This document shows, one piece after another, positions 61,095 through 64,000 of a DNA stretch of 64,000 bases; position 1 is the first letter of the stretch; the number at the start of each line of letters is the position of its first letter. The position numbers and the translations under genes are program-made. The stretch lies in NCBI RefSeq assembly GCF_018595685.2, contig NZ_CP092334.1, positions 834,001-898,000 on the forward strand, given 5' to 3'. The stretch is from Flavihumibacter rivuli (GTDB taxonomy: Bacteria; Bacteroidota; Bacteroidia; Chitinophagales; Chitinophagaceae). Below the pieces are notes generated by a model that had not been told where the DNA came from, did no database searches, and saw nothing but the letters and a program-made list of their open reading frames with translations.

Positions 61095-61643
61095 ATGTCA
61101 AATCCAAACAAAATCGAGATCATCGAGCCCCGCACGGTATGGATCGGGGCCGATAATGCACCCGTAAGACTGGTCATGTATGGTGACTATGAAAGCGAAG
61201 CCTGCGCAAAGGCGCAAGACATAGTAGATCAGCTTCTCCAGCAATATGGCACCAGCCTGCGCTTCCAGTTCCGGCACTTCCCATTAACGAGGATCCACCA
61301 GTACGCCCACAAAGCTGCAGAAGCCGCTGTGGCCGCCGTTCAGGAAGGAAAGTTCTGGGAAATGCACCATCTCCTCTTCGCCCATCGGCGCCGTCTGGGG
61401 TCCATTAGTTTAAAAGAGTACGCACTGGAAGCAGGCGTGAAAGACAAGAATTTTATTCCGAAGCTGGTGGATTCTGTTTATGGCTGGACCGTTAGGGCTG
61501 ACCTGTTGGAAGGGGTAGAAAAGGGGGTTCGGGATGTTCCCACTTTTTTCATTAATGACCAGTTGTACACTGGCAATGTTAGCCTTCAGGCCCTTGCCAA
61601 GGCCATTGATGATGCCATGCCCAAGAAAAGGAAAAGGGCCTGA
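61095..61643 (+). CDS. cytoplasmic DsbA-fold thioredoxin-like protein with SxxC active site
   Basis: This 182-residue protein has no signal peptide and belongs to the DSBA-like group often fused to NhaA-type antiporters: APVRLVMYGDYES, RFQFRHFPLTRIHQYAHKAAEAAVAA, FWEMHHLLF and GVEKGVRDVPTFFINDQLY (cis-Pro before Thr). The usual ECPYC becomes Ser34-Glu-Ala-Cys37, so the first Cys of CxxC is missing. A single Cys can support glutathionyl-type or peroxidase-like chemistry but not classical disulfide exchange. It is single-gene, with repeats upstream and a terminator downstream. Confidence 0.87.
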   Translation: MSNPNKIEIIEPRTVWIGADNAPVRLVMYGDYESEACAKAQDIVDQLLQQYGTSLRFQFRHFPLTRIHQYAHKAAEAAVAAVQEGKFWEMHHLLFAHRRRLGSISLKEYALEAGVKDKNFIPKLVDSVYGWTVRADLLEGVEKGVRDVPTFFINDQLYTGNVSLQALAKAIDDAMPKKRKRA

Positions 61644-61659
61644 CCGGGTATGGACGGTG

Positions 61660-61701
61660 GACTTGCAGTTGGTTTTTTAAAACTGGTTGCAAGTCTTTTT
61701 T
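61660..61701 (+). terminator. intrinsic terminator after the DsbA-like gene
   Basis: GACTTGCA and TGCAAGTC form an 8-bp stem around a T/A-rich loop, followed by TTTTTT. Confidence 0.8.
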
Positions 61702-61739
61702 CATGAATTGCCTAACTTAAATGCCAAACCGAAACCAAT

Positions 61740-63221
61740 ATGAGAATTGTCCGGGCATTTTTGTCTTTGTTCCTGTTACCCGTCCTGCTGTATGCACAAA
61801 AGGATGGCGGTAATCCGCCAGGGGTGGAAGCTGTTGTCACCAGGAATTTCTATACCTCAGGAAACAAAAGGATTGATTACACTGCTTACTCAGGTTACCT
61901 GGACCTGAAGAATGATACTGGTAAACTGGTTGCAAAGGTTTTCTTTGTTTACTACCGAAAGGATGGGGACCCAGCTGAAAAACGTCCCATCACTTTTACT
62001 TTCAATGGTGGGCCGGGGTCTTCTTCTGTCTGGCTGCATATGGGCGGGTTAGGCCCCAAAAGGGTGCTATTGGAAGATGATGGCACTTCTCCTAAGCCTC
62101 CCTATAAATACATCAACAATGAATATTGCTGGTTGGATAAAACTGACCTGGTTTTCATTGACCCTGTTTCAACAGGCTATAGCCGCCCGGCGCCGGGGGA
62201 AAAAGCCGGACAGTTCCATGGATTCAATGAAGATATCTCCTCAGTTGGCACTTTCATCAATATGTTCCTGTCCCGTTACGAGCGCTGGGCCTCGCCCAAA
62301 TTCCTGGCCGGGGAAAGTTATGGAACCACCAGGGCTGCAGGTCTTTCTAAATTCCTGCAGGACCGCTATCGGATCTACCTTAATGGCATATTCCTGATCT
62401 CTCCCGTCCTTAACTTCGGGACGAGCGATTATTACATCGGCAATGACCTTCCGCGTGCACTCTATCTTCCTACTTATACTGCCACTGCCTGGTACCATAA
62501 AAAACTTTCCCCTGCGCTCCAGGCTAATCTCCAACAGGCCATCAGGGAAAGCAAGGATTTCGCATTGGGTGAATATGCAACCGCATTATTGAAAGGGGGA
62601 TGGCTGGCTGAAGAAGAGAAGGATAAGGTGGCCACCAAACTGGCTTATTACTCGGGCCTCTCCAAGGAATATTGGTTGCAGGCCAACCTTAGGGTAGAGG
62701 AGAACAGGTTCTATAAGGAGTTGAGGAGGAAGGATGGCCTCACTATTGGTCGTCTGGATGGGCGCTTTACCGGGCGTGACCTTGATGATGCTGGTGAGTA
62801 TTACAGCTTTGACCCCTCTTTTGTGAATATCGATGCTTCCTTTACCACTGCCCTGAATAGTTATTTTCAAAAGGAACTTAACCTCAAGGAAGAAAAGATC
62901 TACAATATTTTCGGTAATGTTTATCCCTGGAATTATAATAATGTCCAGAACCAGTTCCTGAATGTTGCTGAAAGCCTCAGGGATGCCATAAGCAAGAACC
63001 CCCACCTGAAGGTTTATGTAGGTTGCGGCTATTATGATTTTGCCACACCATTCTTTATTGCCCAATATGATGTGGAACATATGTTCCTGAGACCCGAGTT
63101 GCGGAAGAACGTGGTTTTTCATTTTTATGAATCAGGCCATATGTACTATATCCATAAACCTTCCCTGGTACAGTTCAAGAAGGATGTGGATGCATTTTTT
63201 GACTCCAGTTCCAATTTGTAA
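61740..63221 (+). CDS. secreted serine carboxypeptidase, family S10
   Basis: 493 residues with a signal peptide (MRIVRAFLSLFLLPVLLYAQ) and an alpha/beta-hydrolase carboxypeptidase Y-type fold. Catalytic residues are visible: Ser193 in AGESYGTTRA, Asp433 in YYDFATPF and His467 in ESGHMYY. The oxyanion motif NGGPGSSS (~88-95) and the carboxylate-binding FIDPVSTGYS segment are intact. It should release C-terminal residues from peptides, probably in the periplasm or outside. The acetoacetate decarboxylase-like gene begins within its stop codon (TAATG). Confidence 0.93.
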   Translation: MRIVRAFLSLFLLPVLLYAQKDGGNPPGVEAVVTRNFYTSGNKRIDYTAYSGYLDLKNDTGKLVAKVFFVYYRKDGDPAEKRPITFTFNGGPGSSSVWLHMGGLGPKRVLLEDDGTSPKPPYKYINNEYCWLDKTDLVFIDPVSTGYSRPAPGEKAGQFHGFNEDISSVGTFINMFLSRYERWASPKFLAGESYGTTRAAGLSKFLQDRYRIYLNGIFLISPVLNFGTSDYYIGNDLPRALYLPTYTATAWYHKKLSPALQANLQQAIRESKDFALGEYATALLKGGWLAEEEKDKVATKLAYYSGLSKEYWLQANLRVEENRFYKELRRKDGLTIGRLDGRFTGRDLDDAGEYYSFDPSFVNIDASFTTALNSYFQKELNLKEEKIYNIFGNVYPWNYNNVQNQFLNVAESLRDAISKNPHLKVYVGCGYYDFATPFFIAQYDVEHMFLRPELRKNVVFHFYESGHMYYIHKPSLVQFKKDVDAFFDSSSNL

Positions 63222-63895
63222 TGAATAGCTCAAATACCACTACCCCATGCCCAGCCCCTTGGTCCCTGAAAGGGGAGGGTATGATCTTGTTGTACCATTT
63301 CAAGGAAGAATGGTTAAGGAAAAATGCCTGCCTGCCGGATAATATGCCGGTACGGTTGATTGGAAATATTGGCGCCGTCATGATGGTGGATTATGCCGAT
63401 TCCCCGGTTGGGCCTTACAGGGAATTGCTCTTTATCCCCGGTCGGCTGGAGCACGAAGGGAAGGCGTACTGGCATATCAGTAAGATCTATGTGAATTCAC
63501 AGGATAGTGTGGTGAACGGCCGCATGAACTGGGGCATCCCGAAGGAGCTGGCCAGGATCGAAATGGTAAAGCTTCCGGAGCAGGGATTCGGTTTCACTGT
63601 TTCGAAACAGGGAAGGCCGGTGTTTACTTCGTTTGTTCGTGACCGTTGGTTCAGCTTTCCAATTACCACCAAGCTTTTTCCATTCGGATTTTTACAGTCA
63701 CTTGAGGATAAATTATTCGCCTTCAATCCCCACGGAAGCGGATGGGCAAGGATGTCTGAGTTGAGCAAACTGGAAACCGCAGCGGATGAATTTCCGGATA
63801 TCAGCAGCCAAAATTGCCTGGCAGCATTTCATATCAAAGATTTTTCCCTTTATTTCCCCAAGGCAATAGTAAGATGTGTCGGGGAACTGGTTTGA
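63221..63895 (+). CDS. acetoacetate decarboxylase-like protein
   Basis: This 224-residue protein matches the acetoacetate decarboxylase (ADC) superfamily. Lys108 in NWGIPKELARIEM is at the Schiff-base lysine position (family pattern GxPKKL), and Glu in GPYRELLFIPGRL matches the acidic active-site residue. Most superfamily members outside solventogenic bacteria are not decarboxylases; many are aldolase-dehydratase enzymes, so the reaction is unknown. It is translationally coupled to the S10 carboxypeptidase by a TAATG overlap, which hints at a common pathway. Confidence 0.85.
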   Translation: MNSSNTTTPCPAPWSLKGEGMILLYHFKEEWLRKNACLPDNMPVRLIGNIGAVMMVDYADSPVGPYRELLFIPGRLEHEGKAYWHISKIYVNSQDSVVNGRMNWGIPKELARIEMVKLPEQGFGFTVSKQGRPVFTSFVRDRWFSFPITTKLFPFGFLQSLEDKLFAFNPHGSGWARMSELSKLETAADEFPDISSQNCLAAFHIKDFSLYFPKAIVRCVGELV

Positions 63896-64000
63896 CCTGA
63901 CTGTTTACCTGGTTCAGGAAGGGGTATACCAATGATCTGAATGGTACAGATCAGGGATTGCTTAGGGCCAGCCTTCTGGCAGGAGCACGGTGTGATTTGC
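63896..64000. other. right edge, no gene seen
   Basis: Only a short GCCAGCC..GGC imperfect hairpin near 63968 was noticed. No start of a new gene is visible. Confidence 0.4.

Overview
The window is chromosomal DNA from a member of the Bacteroidota, most likely the Chitinophagaceae or a close relative. Supporting signs are an orphan SusC/SusD pair, families typical of the phylum (DUF3857 transglutaminase-like proteins, DUF4197, DUF2911, DUF4421, short GT35 glucan phosphorylase, many small outer-membrane barrels), QueG, a eukaryote-like NADP isocitrate dehydrogenase, and two promoters that fit the phylum's TTTG / TAnnTTTG consensus. No tRNA, rRNA, CRISPR array or prophage was seen. The placement is from recognition of families, not from a search.

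Layout. 1-1591: the 3' end of a Gly/Asn-rich surface protein and a small secreted protein. 1.7-6.9 kb: icd, two overlapping Crp/Fnr regulators, and a metal-homeostasis unit (mntR followed by an Nramp transporter fused to a universal stress domain) whose promoter lies in two overlapping dyads. 7-28.7 kb: housekeeping and envelope genes (lipoprotein, glucan phosphorylase, K+ channel, FKBP isomerase, thioesterase, DUF4197, MFS, ABC-F, DUF4421, serine hydrolase, lactonase, DnaJ-like, polysaccharide deacetylase, alcohol dehydrogenase, DHFR-like, OmpA/PD40, gcvP). 28.8-30.8 kb: the only clearly mobile stretch. Here a 24-bp perfect inverted repeat brackets four REP-like palindromes, and an IS4-family element sits in the hairpin of the fourth copy with a 9-bp target duplication.

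30.8-45 kb: YkgJ protein, CPA2 antiporter, MFS, deoxynucleoside kinase, folK, sppA, ABC-2 permease, two small proteins, and susC/susD without any neighbouring glycoside hydrolase. 45-46.3 kb: bioA. 46.5-50.6 kb: an apparent operon of an ECF sigma factor, a protein that joins an anti-sigma-like cytoplasmic segment, one inner-membrane helix, a long linker and an outer-membrane barrel, then an LVIVD-repeat lipoprotein and a small barrel protein. This is the best candidate in the window for a poorly described system. 50.6-55.6 kb: queG and a translationally coupled pair of DUF3857 proteins, one with and one without the transglutaminase triad. 55.6-63.9 kb: a serine-hydrolase homologue lacking its SxxK residues, clpB, an SRAP protein, a YdeI-like protein, a DsbA-fold protein with SxxC, an S10 carboxypeptidase and an acetoacetate decarboxylase-like protein.

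Several proteins keep a fold but lose textbook catalytic residues (glucan phosphorylase, beta-lactamase-like, transglutaminase-like, DsbA-like, K+ channel filter). Each is reported separately.
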